Shown: positions 24,674 to 33,952, counted from the stretch's first letter. The stretch is DNA of 64,000 nt from Psychrobacillus sp032154225 (GCF_032154225.1 NZ_JALDYF010000019.1:7662-71661), one strand, 5' to 3'. Notes: generated by a model from the sequence alone, not told the origin. Translations and numbers: made by a program.

Positions 24674-25742
24674 TTAAAATCACACTCCCAAGTACAGGGA
24701 TTTGAGTATTATTTAACTCAAGGTTAGCTGCCAAACCATTTATGATTGTATTGTTTATGTCCTGTACTCCTTCAATACTCAATATTCTTGCTTCAATTTG
24801 ACTTATACGTACAACTAGAATAGATTGAGTGTCCCACGTTTTTCTAAGTGAAAATAAATAATCATCGACTGTCTTTTGAACAATACTTTCGATTTGACCA
24901 ATTGTAACTCCACTAATCACAAGATTGGTTTCAATATTAACTGTTTCTACGCATACACTTGAAACGGAAACGGAATGACCAATCGGTGCTATACCAATTC
25001 CTTCACCTTGATTCATTACAGGATCTATTGCTGTTTGTACTGTTTCAATTAATGGGGGTGAAGGCACATTATAATCCGCTCCAATAACGACCGCTCCAAC
25101 TGTCCCTCCGCCACTAGGAGCTCGAAATAACTTCACACCGCCTACACCTTCTATACTTGTAATTTTTTCTTTGTAGTCAGCACGATTACCTCCGAATGCA
25201 CGCTCATTAATTTGTTCAATATATTTCTCGTAAAGAGAATCATCTGTCTCTTCATCCTTCCCAGCAATTAGTACATCTGTAAGGGTGGCCTTTCCTAAAC
25301 CTTCAATCTGCTCCACAGGCAAAAGGTCCCCGAAATCTTTGTTTCCTACCGCTCCAGTGGTTTCAGCTTTTACTTTAAATACTCCCTGTGAAATTCTTTC
25401 TGTAACTGCATAAACGACATTATTCAATCGATACCTAGAGCTGATTGGCACGTCCAATAAATGATCGTTAGAGTCTGTAAACATAGCTTTTCTAATTGCA
25501 AAAGTTGCTAAGTCTCGATAAACTCCAAACTCAGCCAATCTCCTAGTTAAGTTATCTCCATCCGCTGTATCTGCATATATTTGGCGTAAAATAATACCCA
25601 AGTCCGCGTATAAATTAGCTAATTCAATTGCAGCTGGAGCAACCGCATCATAAATGATGGAGCCCTCCAACTTGTCAACGTCATCAGGTACTCGCTCTAG
25701 CATTCTATCTCTTATTGCTTCAAACGTCTGGTTTTCAAACAA
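24666..25742 (-). CDS. xkdT: Baseplate J-like protein (XkdT)
   Basis: At 358 residues with IIYDAVAPAAIELANLYADL near residue 28, a GAVGNKDFGDLLPVE motif near 130 and EKYIEQINERAFGGNRADYK near 190, this is a clear Baseplate_J/gp47 protein. Together with the XkdU-like partner it builds the wedges whose opening triggers sheath contraction. The presence of gp47 and DUF2313 proteins argues for a contractile, not a flexible, tail. It overlaps both neighbours by 8 bases. Confidence 0.92.
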   Translation of the reverse strand: MFENQTFEAIRDRMLERVPDDVDKLEGSIIYDAVAPAAIELANLYADLGIILRQIYADTADGDNLTRRLAEFGVYRDLATFAIRKAMFTDSNDHLLDVPISSRYRLNNVVYAVTERISQGVFKVKAETTGAVGNKDFGDLLPVEQIEGLGKATLTDVLIAGKDEETDDSLYEKYIEQINERAFGGNRADYKEKITSIEGVGGVKLFRAPSGGGTVGAVVIGADYNVPSPPLIETVQTAIDPVMNQGEGIGIAPIGHSVSVSSVCVETVNIETNLVISGVTIGQIESIVQKTVDDYLFSLRKTWDTQSILVVRISQIEARILSIEGVQDINNTIINGLAANLELNNTQIPVLGSVILNG

Positions 25743-26145
25743 TTGTCATCACCTCCCGAAGCACTTTAACATCTCCGTAAATTGTTATTGCTGTAAAACT
25801 TACATAGGCTTCATCCTTCTCAAAGCTTATCTCCATATTTTCTAGCGAAGTAATTCGCTCATCTTGAAGGAGAGACTCTTTTATTCGCCTCGGTAGCTCT
25901 GCTTGAACAAATAGCCTTTCGTGACCAATCATATTCTCAAAACCATAATCATCTGAGTAGATTAGGTGAGCAAATCGAATCGTTTTTAAAACTTTGAAAA
26001 TAACTTGTTCCATTGCTTCTAAGCCTTCTATTTGCCCTCCGCATCTCCCTTTTTCGAAGTCCAATTTGTATGTCTTAGTTGGTAAAGCTTCCGCTTTAAT
26101 AACTTCAAATGCATCACTATTAAATTCCGATAATGGCAGAACCAT
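25735..26145 (-). CDS. xkdS: Baseplate protein, XkdS family (DUF2634, gp25-like)
   Basis: This 136-residue protein reads EAMEQVIFKVLKTIRFAHLI, then YSDDYGFENMIG, and ENMEISFEKDEAYVSFTAIT, the DUF2634 pattern with the EPR-like region replaced as is usual in Bacillus relatives. In contractile tails, gp25-type proteins initiate sheath assembly at the baseplate. It overlaps its neighbours by 1 and 8 bases. Confidence 0.88.
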   Translation of the reverse strand: MVLPLSEFNSDAFEVIKAEALPTKTYKLDFEKGRCGGQIEGLEAMEQVIFKVLKTIRFAHLIYSDDYGFENMIGHERLFVQAELPRRIKESLLQDERITSLENMEISFEKDEAYVSFTAITIYGDVKVLREVMTIV

Positions 26146-26477
26146 TACTCCACCACCTTATCTAGTACTATAAATTGGCCTCCTCCTTGAGAACGTAGGA
26201 GTATCACTTTATCTCCTGTAGCAAGACCTGTTCTAATAGGAGTTTCTATTAATTTGCCTTGTAACGCTTTAGGGCCACCATGATCATGTTCAAGATCTAC
26301 CTCGTATCTAGTCACTCGCTCTGTTAATAGTAGAAATTCTTTTGTTAATTTCAATTTTTGATGAACTTCAATTTCCAAAGGAACAACACTTTTCACTATT
26401 CCCTGAACTACATTGACAGGATTTTGAGCATCTACTGCTTTAATTGCTATTTGCTTAATCATGTCATTCATGTTCAT
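26145..26477 (-). CDS. xkdR: XkdR-like protein (DUF2577)
   Basis: The ATG at 26477 after GGAGGTGAAAATTAT is chosen, giving 110 residues; the longer frame would run deep into the neighbour. It begins NDMIKQIAIKAVDAQNPVNV, and the C-terminal half has LATGDKVILLRSQGGGQFIV-type strands, a small OB-like barrel found in DUF2577 spike/hub-associated proteins. It overlaps the XkdQ gene by 4 bases. Confidence 0.85.
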   Translation of the reverse strand: MNMNDMIKQIAIKAVDAQNPVNVVQGIVKSVVPLEIEVHQKLKLTKEFLLLTERVTRYEVDLEHDHGGPKALQGKLIETPIRTGLATGDKVILLRSQGGGQFIVLDKVVE

Positions 26478-27433
26478 ATAATTTTCACCTCCAAGGACAT
26501 TGTGTGTACGCCACTTTCCCACTTTTGAGAACACTCTTCTACTAGGAAATACTCTTTAATCCCAAGTTTTTCAATATAAACAAATATGAAGCTCCCGGCA
26601 CGTACTTTCCAATGTCCTAACGCTTCCAATGAAAGTGATTTTGTTTCCCGATTGCGAATCTGTATTAACTTGTCTAGTAGGTCAGTAATTTGTGCAGTCG
26701 TCATTTTTTCATCGACTTTTTGGAAGTGCTGTAACCTGCCCCATTTTGAAATGTTAGTTGAATCTTGCGTAATATAGTCCTCTCTTTTACCGCTTTGTTT
26801 ATTGTCCTGCCTTAATTTCACTCTATTAAAAGTCTCTTTATCAATAGATCTCTTATAATCAAAATCAAAAAGCAGACTATCTTCCCCAATATAGAAGTCG
26901 TCTGCTGGTATAACCATATTTTCAATATTTTTAAGATCTAACGCTCCAAAATTATCATATAAAACGAAATTCCGATGGGTCTCAATTAATGTGGAATCTA
27001 AGAATTTCGAGACTACATCAAAAGCTTTTTTATCGTCTTCCACCAAAGGAGGCATTTTATAAGCGGTATCTTCAAATATGCCAATTTTTAATTGTGCATC
27101 TATAGCAATTTTTTTTATAGCATCAGATGCTGTCGTTGAAGCAAAAGTGAATGTATCATTAAACATTAAATACCTTAATTGATCAAAAGCTTTAATATTC
27201 ACTTCGTCCCCCTGTTTACAACCAACCTCAAATACATAACCATAAAAAATTTTATTTTCTCCATCCGTTACCCGTACAATGTCTCCATTATTAATGGGAA
27301 ATTTAAGAGACTCAGAGATTATTACTTTCAGATCAAGTGTTCCAGCTTTCCCAATACGACTAGTTTTCCAGTGCACCGATGAAACAGGTATATCCCAAAC
27401 AGTGCCATTTTTGTTATCGATTAAGACTTCCAT
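26474..27433 (-). CDS. xkdQ: Tail hub protein XkdQ (gp27/gpD-like)
   Basis: The 319-residue protein starts VLIDNKNGTVWDIPVSSVHW, contains QLRYLMFNDTFTFASTTASD near residue 85 and ends with EKLGIKEYFLVEECSQKW. This is the layout of the XkdQ/YqbQ family, which forms the trimeric hub beneath the tube to which the spike attaches. It is followed by DUF2577 and DUF2634 genes as in PBSX. Confidence 0.88.
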   Translation of the reverse strand: MEVLIDNKNGTVWDIPVSSVHWKTSRIGKAGTLDLKVIISESLKFPINNGDIVRVTDGENKIFYGYVFEVGCKQGDEVNIKAFDQLRYLMFNDTFTFASTTASDAIKKIAIDAQLKIGIFEDTAYKMPPLVEDDKKAFDVVSKFLDSTLIETHRNFVLYDNFGALDLKNIENMVIPADDFYIGEDSLLFDFDYKRSIDKETFNRVKLRQDNKQSGKREDYITQDSTNISKWGRLQHFQKVDEKMTTAQITDLLDKLIQIRNRETKSLSLEALGHWKVRAGSFIFVYIEKLGIKEYFLVEECSQKWESGVHTMSLEVKII

Positions 27434-27441
27434 GTTTCACC

Positions 27442-28116
27442 TCATTTCGGTGGTAATTTAATTTTTAGACCAATCGGTAATTTACGTAGTTGACTATCTT
27501 TTATTCCATTTAATTGTTGGATTTCTGTATATCTTGACCCGTTCCCTAAAAATTTCTGTGCTATTTTCCATAAGCTATCTCCTTGTATCATGGAGTAAGT
27601 CTTTGGCATTTCTTTTTTATTTTGACGTGGGGGAGCTGACTTCTTTACTACCTGCTGTTTTCCCTTAGAAGCTCCTGAGGTTTTTTGTACAACCATTTTC
27701 TTCGGTTCAAAGGAGACATACTTTTTAAAAGAAAGTGTATAATATACATCCTCATCTCCAGCAGTTTCGCTACATTCAAAGTTTTCTATGGAAACCAATT
27801 CATTAATAACAAAAGAGCCCTCCGTATAAATAAAACGGATGGGCTCCTTCTTTACTTGCCACTCTTTTATTTTCCCGATATAGTAGGACGGTTCAAAAAG
27901 AGGAGCAACTACGTAAAAAGCATTTCGAATTGGAAAGAAGGAGTCAATTGTATACTCCGCTAGCTGAATATTTTTTATAATGCTTACTTGTCCAAGCTTT
28001 GCAATTGTATACGTCTGACTATCCCCAGCAACAGTTTCTTTGATAGATTCAGGATTCACCGGTAAGCGAAACCCTTCCTTATCATTATTGGCGCTTAAGT
28101 AAAATCCACTAGTCAT
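27442..28116 (-). CDS. xkdP: LysM tail protein XkdP
   Basis: This 224-residue protein has an N-terminal globular part with a GFRLPVNPESIKETVAGDSQ motif typical of XkdP, a basic linker (about 145-170, rich in Lys and Ala), and one LysM domain (about 175-222: YSMIQGDSLWKIAQKFLGNG). By family, it caps the tape measure/hub region and contacts peptidoglycan on injection or puncture. Its ATG overlaps the tape measure stop by 4 bases. Confidence 0.9.
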   Translation of the reverse strand: MTSGFYLSANNDKEGFRLPVNPESIKETVAGDSQTYTIAKLGQVSIIKNIQLAEYTIDSFFPIRNAFYVVAPLFEPSYYIGKIKEWQVKKEPIRFIYTEGSFVINELVSIENFECSETAGDEDVYYTLSFKKYVSFEPKKMVVQKTSGASKGKQQVVKKSAPPRQNKKEMPKTYSMIQGDSLWKIAQKFLGNGSRYTEIQQLNGIKDSQLRKLPIGLKIKLPPK

Positions 28117-30338
28117 CGGAATACCCCCTCTGCCGAACGTGTTATTTCTTCTTCCATTGCCTTTTCTACTCTTTTCACAACGTCTTCTAAATCCATACCA
28201 TTCTTTATATCTCCCGCTGTCATCTGAACAGTAGGAGTTAGCGTAACAAAGTTTTGTATGGACTTTATTTCCGCAAGTTCTCTCATTAGCTTAATATTTT
28301 CATCCGCTACGTTGACTTGTCCATCTATTTTTCCAACTGAATCAAGTTTTCCACCCTTTAACTTCCCATCCGGATTAGCACCAAGTCCTGTAGTAGATGG
28401 ATCTATATTCAGACCTTCCTTATTATAGCCATCTTTACCATATGGATTTTCCTTACTTTCATCATGGGAGAATTTGTCTTTCACTTTATCAAAGCCCTTA
28501 GAAAGTTTGTCGCTAGCAGCCTTTGATGCTGCTTTGCCCAAAGCATTTCCAGCGTTAAATGCTGCAGGCATATTTGCCATTTCCATTCTTTGAAGGCTAA
28601 CGACGTTTTTACTGCTCGTCGGGGCTTCTAAATTAGTCGCCAAGTTTTTTAACCCGTTTGATACGACGTTAGCGGTATCGATGTTTAGCTTCCCTATTTC
28701 CTTGAGATCGACACCAGGTATAAGATTGAGTGCCTTGATTAAGCCGTTTACTGCCCCAATTGCAATATTAGCTCCGGCAACAAATGCTTTCCCCAATACA
28801 TTTGCTACTGTATCAAATGAACCTCCTAAAGCTGCTAACTGATCTATCGCCATTTTCACCATGTCATAAAATAACTTTTGCATCGCATAAGTCGGATCAA
28901 TAAATAAATTAATCAAAAACTCCGCAAACATCGCAAAAACATTCCAAATAGAGGCAATAGTGTTCCATATATAAGCACCGAATGCCGCAAACAATCCGAC
29001 GATAAATCCTACAACAATAGCCGTTTGATCTTGCCACGCAATCATTGCATAAATCACAAATACAATAACTGCGACAATAGCTAGTAAAACCCATACAATT
29101 GGATTTGAAAGATAAGCTGCAGAAACCACCCATTGAATCGCTGCCCATGCCATAGTTGCAGCACTAATCATTCCAATAACTGCATACTTAATTAATAATA
29201 TTGATACTATAACTCCAATGACTGCTGCAATTGGATAAAGTATAGGAGCAAGAGAATTTATCAAACCATACAACCACTCAAATGCGTCAAATAAAACGTT
29301 TAAACCGCTAGTGAAAATACCTACCATATACATAAATACGGCAGAAATATTAGTAAAAGCCTCTGAATTCATAAAGCTGCTAAATCTCTGAAACAATGGT
29401 GCAAAGGATGCTAAAGCAAAATTTTTAAACATAGTCCAAGCTTGGCCTGCTGTTCGAGGCATTTTATTAAACTTCTCTTCGATACCATCAGCAGCACTAA
29501 ACAAAGAGTTTTTTATAACATCCGCCGTGATTTGCCCATTCGCTGCCATATCTTTTAAATCACTCGTACTTTTACCCGTTGCCTGTGCAATGGCCTGTGC
29601 TAATAAAGGAGCTTCATTCATAATTTTACTAAAAGTTGGGCCATGTAATTGCCCTGAACCCATTGCTTGTATTATTTGTTGCATGCCAGCTTGACTATCC
29701 CCCGGGGATGTTCCAGAAGCAGTAAATGCCTTACTCATCAGTTCAGTAAAATATATCGCTTCATCATTACTACTAAAAGCATCTGGAGCTAATGAATTTA
29801 TACTCGCTACATTATTGGCTGTATCAGCAATTCCACTGCCCGACCTCTGTGCGGAGCTATATACTTTATCCATTAGCTCTTTATCAGATTGTGAGCCATC
29901 ATTTACAGTGCCGAGTCTTGCACTCGTTGTAGCATATGTGTCCGCATTTGTGACGAATGCCTTTGCTCCATCCATAATATCCTGAACTGAAACGAGTTTA
30001 CCTAGAGCGTTGCTGATACGATTAATTCCGTTCAAACTTTGTTGAACAGCCGGTGTTATATTTCTGAATGCTTGGCTTAATAAATTCACTTGACTTACAC
30101 TAGAAGTTAGAGTGGTTGTACTATAAGCAAGCCGTTTAGTTGCCGTAGATGCCGATAATAATGCTGTACTTGTCCTTTGAGTAGTTATTTGCATACTTCC
30201 AAAAGATTTATTTGCCGCTCCTGAAAGTTTATTTAGCGCTTGAATAGTAGCGCCAATTCGTTTATTGATGCGATCGAGCGGGCCAGAAATATTATCTACT
30301 AGATCAATAGTTGTTCGTACCGTTACTTCACTTGTCAT
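28113..30338 (-). CDS. xkdO: Tail tape measure protein (XkdO)
   Basis: A 741-residue protein with an N-terminal coiled region, the Tape_meas_nterm domain at about 85-290 (SARLGTVNDGSQSDKELMDK, SRSGSGIADTANN-like and QIIQAMGSGQLHGPTFSKIM), a hydrophobic block of several membrane-like helices (about 335-500), and a Lys/Gly-rich linker toward the end. The length of the tape measure sets tail length. With the usual 0.15 nm per residue, this one predicts a tail near 110 nm (inference). A good ribosome site GGGAGGTAG overlaps the stop of the frameshifted chaperone reading frame. Confidence 0.92.
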   Translation of the reverse strand: MTSEVTVRTTIDLVDNISGPLDRINKRIGATIQALNKLSGAANKSFGSMQITTQRTSTALLSASTATKRLAYSTTTLTSSVSQVNLLSQAFRNITPAVQQSLNGINRISNALGKLVSVQDIMDGAKAFVTNADTYATTSARLGTVNDGSQSDKELMDKVYSSAQRSGSGIADTANNVASINSLAPDAFSSNDEAIYFTELMSKAFTASGTSPGDSQAGMQQIIQAMGSGQLHGPTFSKIMNEAPLLAQAIAQATGKSTSDLKDMAANGQITADVIKNSLFSAADGIEEKFNKMPRTAGQAWTMFKNFALASFAPLFQRFSSFMNSEAFTNISAVFMYMVGIFTSGLNVLFDAFEWLYGLINSLAPILYPIAAVIGVIVSILLIKYAVIGMISAATMAWAAIQWVVSAAYLSNPIVWVLLAIVAVIVFVIYAMIAWQDQTAIVVGFIVGLFAAFGAYIWNTIASIWNVFAMFAEFLINLFIDPTYAMQKLFYDMVKMAIDQLAALGGSFDTVANVLGKAFVAGANIAIGAVNGLIKALNLIPGVDLKEIGKLNIDTANVVSNGLKNLATNLEAPTSSKNVVSLQRMEMANMPAAFNAGNALGKAASKAASDKLSKGFDKVKDKFSHDESKENPYGKDGYNKEGLNIDPSTTGLGANPDGKLKGGKLDSVGKIDGQVNVADENIKLMRELAEIKSIQNFVTLTPTVQMTAGDIKNGMDLEDVVKRVEKAMEEEITRSAEGVFR

Positions 30339-30344
30339 TTATTT

Positions 30345-30536
30345 CTACCTCCCTGCCTTACGCTCGATGTCATCTTGTTCTCTCTTTTCTTTATTTGTTT
30401 GATGAAGAATAGAAGCAACTACAAAAGCGAATTCTTTTTTTGGTAAGCTTAGTAGCTCTCCCGGAAATTTTTTCAAACGATGGAGGGCGTAATGAGCAAT
30501 ATTTGCCTCAGCATCGCCCTCCGCAATTAGTTTTTT
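30345..30536 (-). CDS. -1 frame extension (T-type domain) of the tail assembly chaperone
   Basis: This frame has no start codon of its own with a proper ribosome site. It opens when ribosomes slip -1 on A-AAA-AAC (30530-30536), three bases before the XkdN-like stop. It reads LIAEGDAEANIAHYALHRL, KKFPGELLSLPKKEFAFVVA and EKREQDDIERKAGR, 61 residues. That is the expected size for the T part of a lambda G/GT-like pair. The fusion would be about 194 residues. The hairpin 30482-30522 is a fitting stimulator. Frame, heptamer and hairpin are read directly; function follows from the conserved frameshift in long-tailed phages. Confidence 0.75.
   Translation of the reverse strand, partial: KKLIAEGDAEANIAHYALHRLKKFPGELLSLPKKEFAFVVASILHQTNKEKREQDDIERKAGR
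30482..30522 (-). promoter_or_regulatory. Frameshift-stimulating hairpin
   Basis: GGAGGGCG and CGCCCTCC pair perfectly over 8 bases around a 25-base loop, starting 7 bases after the A-AAA-AAC heptamer in the direction of translation. Confidence 0.65.
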
Positions 30537-30928
30537 GCTTCTTCAATATCCTCATTTATGTCGGTAATGCCACTAATTTCTGCTACCTTATCCGCAATAG
30601 TTTGTGATTCACCCATCGAAAATAATTCACCATAAAGCGCTATTGCACCAGTCACCCCATAAGAAGCTTGTAAACCAGAGTCATTTAAATCTGGATAGAT
30701 AATAGAATGTACACACATTCCTCTTAGATTTTTCACGTTATTAAATACGCGCGTGATTTGCCCACCCTTCCCAGGCAGCTTATCAAATGCTTGTTCCGAA
30801 ATACGATCTGATTCCGCTGAACTTAAAGGTCGAAGTTTAATAGGTTCAGAAAAACGGTCGAGTTTTACCTCAACCGTTTCAAGTGGTGATACTTCTGATT
30901 TTAAAAAAGCTTTAAAATTACTAGTCAT
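30527..30928 (-). CDS. xkdN: Tail assembly chaperone, XkdN-like (G-type)
   Basis: A 133-residue protein starting TSNFKAFLKSEVSPLETVEV and containing KLRPLSSAESDRISEQAF and NLRGMCVHSIIYPDLNDS, matching the XkdN/phage_TAC family. It binds the tape measure during tube assembly. Its last codons GCA AAA AAC TAA contain a canonical slippery heptamer that leads into the overlapping frame 30345-30536. It lies between the tube and tape measure genes, the standard place for G/GT pairs. Confidence 0.85.
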   Translation of the reverse strand: MTSNFKAFLKSEVSPLETVEVKLDRFSEPIKLRPLSSAESDRISEQAFDKLPGKGGQITRVFNNVKNLRGMCVHSIIYPDLNDSGLQASYGVTGAIALYGELFSMGESQTIADKVAEISGITDINEDIEEAKN

Positions 30929-30952
30929 GTATTATCTACTCCATTCTATTTT

Positions 30953-31417
30953 TTAGTTAATAACTGTAAATTTCTCTAATAAATCAAAGTCACTAAAAGT
31001 AAAGTTAACTTCATCGATTAGTACGTCATCCGCATCACCATCCAATGATGCAAGTAACACTTCGTCTGGAAGAACTTCTTTAATCAGCACGGTTTGTCTC
31101 CCGGCTCTAGAGGTTACATCAGCGTTTGTCACTTGTATTGCCATTGGAGGCATTAAGCCTGTTCGAGCATACTCCGCAACCATTGATCGAATTTCAGGGC
31201 GATTGTACTGCAAGGACATGGATCCCTCACCTTCCCAACCAACAATCTTTTTCCCCTTAGCACGTTTACCAATCGTTTTTACATCCGCCTTAATTAGTTT
31301 CATTTTGGCACTTACTTTAATTAATTCTGCCAATTCTAATGTTTGAGTACCAATCGTTACAAAAACTGACCCTTCTTTACCACTAATAGCATCATTATCA
31401 CGAAATACTTGTCCCAT
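30953..31417 (-). CDS. xkdM: Tail tube protein XkdM
   Basis: This 154-residue protein starts GQVFRDNDAISGKEGSVFVT and contains VKTIGKRAKGKKIVGWEGEG and SLQYNRPEIRSMVAEYA, the XkdM signature. It forms the hexameric rings of the inner tube around the tape measure. It lies 16 bases downstream of the sheath gene, as in PBSX. Confidence 0.92.
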   Translation of the reverse strand: MGQVFRDNDAISGKEGSVFVTIGTQTLELAELIKVSAKMKLIKADVKTIGKRAKGKKIVGWEGEGSMSLQYNRPEIRSMVAEYARTGLMPPMAIQVTNADVTSRAGRQTVLIKEVLPDEVLLASLDGDADDVLIDEVNFTFSDFDLLEKFTVIN

Positions 31418-31433
31418 TTATAAAACCCCCTTC

Positions 31434-32729
31434 TTATTTACACTTAACTGTCATGTATAGTTTTTCCATTGAATCTGCTAAAGTTACCGGAAGAATTGCT
31501 ACTACCGAGTCCTTCTCTTGTCCCTGTTTCACATCCAATTCGGATACATCGTATGACAGAGCGCCTCGTTGTTCCAACGGATCTAAAACATTTGTAATGA
31601 TTTGCTGTTTAAAAATATTCCTGCCATCTACATTGTTGTCCACTTTTCCAATGAAATAGCTAGTAAATACATGCTGGACATTATTTTGGATGATATCCAT
31701 AATTCTTACTAATTTATTTTTACGGAAATCTTGGTTTTTCTTCGTTGTAAATGATCGAAAAGTATTAATGTCTTGCTCCACTACAACACTCTCATTATTA
31801 AACGTATATATGATGTGGCCATCCTTTAGTGCCTGAACGATTTCATCGTGCATTTTTCTCTCACAATCAATTGCTCCAGGATACTCTGTATATGTCAATG
31901 AATTGGTAATCGAATTTGCATAAGCTGCCGCATACCAATAAAGAGATTCTTTTGCCGTCAATTGTTCATTTCCAGTTAAAGTAACTCCATTTATAACTGA
32001 AACGACCCCTTCGAAGTCCGCAGTATTATAATCATTCGTTACAAGAGTTACGTTCTTCCCCTGTTGCTCTCGCCATTCTTTTACTTTCAACGTTAGTAAC
32101 AGTTTTACCGAAGAATCCTCTGTACCTACTGCTAACACTTTAAAATCTTGTGTGTCCAAACCTTCAGCGAAATTTGAATATGATTCATTTGTAGCGGTTA
32201 CAGTTGTACCCCCTACTAAGGTTAGCGTAACGTCTACACTTGGTAAATCACCACTAAATGAAACAAATGCATTTGACTTAAGCTCATCAATTGTAGTGAC
32301 GATTTGTGAATCAACTTGTGATCCATCGAAGAATGTTTTTACAGTAGAGCTTCCAGAAAGTCCAATTGCTACCGTCACACTAATCTTATTACCATCTGAA
32401 CCACCATAATTTGCAGTTGCTATAAATGGCTCACTTGTTGCAGTAGCCTTCTCTCCAGTTCCGTTTAAGTTGTATACAATTACTTGCCCCGTGCCTTTAA
32501 AGGCTTCTCTTAATGGAGTTAATTCTGATAAAGTTTTTCCAAATAATTGTTTAAAATCATTATTAGAAGTAACCTTGATGAACTTACCTGATTCTCCCCA
32601 ATCTAATGCTATCGGAATAACCACCGAACCTTTAGAATCTAACCCAGTTGCATTTAATGAATTCGTTTCAAAGTTAACATATGCTCCCGGACGTACTTTA
32701 TTTTGAGTTTCCCATGTTCCTCCAGCCAT
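31434..32729 (-). CDS. xkdK: Tail sheath protein XkdK
   Basis: The 431-residue protein opens AGGTWETQNKVRPGAYVNFE (sheath domain with GAY), and its C-terminus has NKLVRIMDIIQNNVQHVFTS, then YDVSELDVKQGQEKDSVVAI, both typical of contractile sheaths. A sheath is present only in contractile tails, so it defines this particle as R-type. It overlaps the small upstream gene by one base. Confidence 0.94.
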   Translation of the reverse strand: MAGGTWETQNKVRPGAYVNFETNSLNATGLDSKGSVVIPIALDWGESGKFIKVTSNNDFKQLFGKTLSELTPLREAFKGTGQVIVYNLNGTGEKATATSEPFIATANYGGSDGNKISVTVAIGLSGSSTVKTFFDGSQVDSQIVTTIDELKSNAFVSFSGDLPSVDVTLTLVGGTTVTATNESYSNFAEGLDTQDFKVLAVGTEDSSVKLLLTLKVKEWREQQGKNVTLVTNDYNTADFEGVVSVINGVTLTGNEQLTAKESLYWYAAAYANSITNSLTYTEYPGAIDCERKMHDEIVQALKDGHIIYTFNNESVVVEQDINTFRSFTTKKNQDFRKNKLVRIMDIIQNNVQHVFTSYFIGKVDNNVDGRNIFKQQIITNVLDPLEQRGALSYDVSELDVKQGQEKDSVVAILPVTLADSMEKLYMTVKCK

Positions 32730-32905
32730 TATTTAGCCTCCTTTTGCTTCCATGATTGAATTAGCTTCTTCACTTCATCTGGTGAATACTTTTTTTCATC
32801 TTCTAATAAAGCTTGAACGATTAATCGCTCTTTAGAACTGTCAGCAGCATTTACATACGCCTGTTTTCCGTACAATTGTCTAGTCTTATTTTTTTTATTA
32901 CTCAT
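32729..32905 (-). CDS. Small basic protein upstream of the sheath (XkdJ position)
   Basis: The ATG at 32905 behind AGGGGTGATTGTTC gives 58 residues. It is highly charged, MSNKKNKTRQLYGKQAYVNA followed by two helices ending IQSWKQKEAK. It overlaps both neighbours by a few bases, so it belongs to the tail operon. PBSX-like clusters have a short gene in the same slot; the role is unknown. Confidence 0.65.
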   Translation of the reverse strand: MSNKKNKTRQLYGKQAYVNAADSSKERLIVQALLEDEKKYSPDEVKKLIQSWKQKEAK

Positions 32906-33302
32906 GAACAATCACCCCTAATTCCTTCATTTTTTCTTCTTCATTCACTTCTAACATGTAATAGTCAATTTGAATTAAAATACTCAAAGAATCGTCTCGA
33001 AAATTGCTTTCAACCGCTTTAATTTGATATTGGTTTGCTAAGTATTTAAACTCTTTTCTCAATTTCGATTGGATTGTAATGCATTCTTTTCGAGGCTCTG
33101 TTTTGTTTCTGGGATAGTAAATAACATTAAAAAAAGCTGTCTCCTTTATCCGACGATTTAACTTTCTAATGCTATCTATTTTTGTTAATAGAACCAGAAA
33201 ATAAGGCTCTATTAAATTTTGTTGTATATGCTCATCATGAACTTCTACACCAAATACGTTTTTAAGTTGCTGCACTAAGAGACTTTGAATATCATTTATC
33301 AA
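32898..33302 (-). CDS. Tail terminator-like protein (XkdI position)
   Basis: The TTG at 33302 stands after GGGTGGTG; 134 residues. It reads LINDIQSLLVQQLKNVFGVE, then PYFLVLLTKIDSIRKLNRRI and FRDDSLSILIQIDYYMLEV, an alpha/beta pattern of tail-completion proteins (DUF6838/XkdI-like). It is the first structural gene; the terminase, portal, capsid and head-completion genes that precede it in PBSX are absent. The terminator hairpin at 33350-33376 and the sigma gene lie directly upstream. Confidence 0.72.
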   Translation of the reverse strand: MINDIQSLLVQQLKNVFGVEVHDEHIQQNLIEPYFLVLLTKIDSIRKLNRRIKETAFFNVIYYPRNKTEPRKECITIQSKLRKEFKYLANQYQIKAVESNFRDDSLSILIQIDYYMLEVNEEEKMKELGVIVHE

Positions 33303-33349
33303 TTTAACACCACCCTTCAACTTTTAACTTTTAAAGAAGCATAATAAAA

Positions 33350-33376
33350 AGCACTTAACTAATATTATTAAGTACT
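33350..33376 (-). terminator. Terminator between sigma gene and tail operon
   Basis: AGCACTTAA and TTAAGTACT pair (one G-U) around 9 bases; the minus strand continues TTTTTATTATG. It separates the Xpf-like gene from the structural operon, which must then have its own promoter or rely on readthrough. Confidence 0.6.
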
Positions 33377-33475
33377 CTCTATACATAAGTTTTATATATC
33401 GACTATTTCTTATCTCAACAATGCTTATGCGAATATACTCTTCACTACTAGGTGGGTAAATACGTCAAGTGTACG

Positions 33476-33952
33476 TCAAGAAACGAGCATTTTGATTTTA
33501 TCCTTTGCACGATCAATGTATTGTTGTACTGTTCGTTTCTTTAAATTTAATTCCTCTGCAATCTCTGAAAGACTCATACCATATGCCATATGCATTAAAT
33601 AGCATTGTCTTTCTCTATGGGAAAGCTCTACTAATATATTTATTATTTGATGCTTTTGTTCCTCACTCAAAATACTTTCCTTTGTCTCCAATTCAATAGT
33701 TGGAAATAAATCCATGTCCAATAATGCACGTCGCTGGTAAATAGACCTTTTATCCACACCATGAAGATTTCCTGGTCGTCTCCCCTTCTTCATCCATTCA
33801 AGGGCATAGGACATATCTTCAATCATACTATTAATAATTTTGAGATCTGCATTGTCTTTAGGATTCATTGGATCTAATCGTTCTATTAAGTGCTCCAATT
33901 CTTTTTTATGATACGAATACTCTTCAATTAATTTATCTGCCCAGTTCAACAT
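33476..33952 (-). CDS. xpf: Xpf-like sigma factor, activator of tail genes
   Basis: This 158-residue protein has an N-terminal helical domain and a C-terminal sigma region 4 (about 95-158: LSEEQKHQIINILVELSHRE, then MAYGMSLSEIAEELNLKKRT and VQQYIDRAKDKI). In PBSX, Xpf is a sigma-like protein needed for late gene transcription. It has the same position here, between the XtrA-like gene and the first structural gene. It is the second layer of control below the Xre repressor. Confidence 0.85.
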   Translation of the reverse strand: MLNWADKLIEEYSYHKKELEHLIERLDPMNPKDNADLKIINSMIEDMSYALEWMKKGRRPGNLHGVDKRSIYQRRALLDMDLFPTIELETKESILSEEQKHQIINILVELSHRERQCYLMHMAYGMSLSEIAEELNLKKRTVQQYIDRAKDKIKMLVS

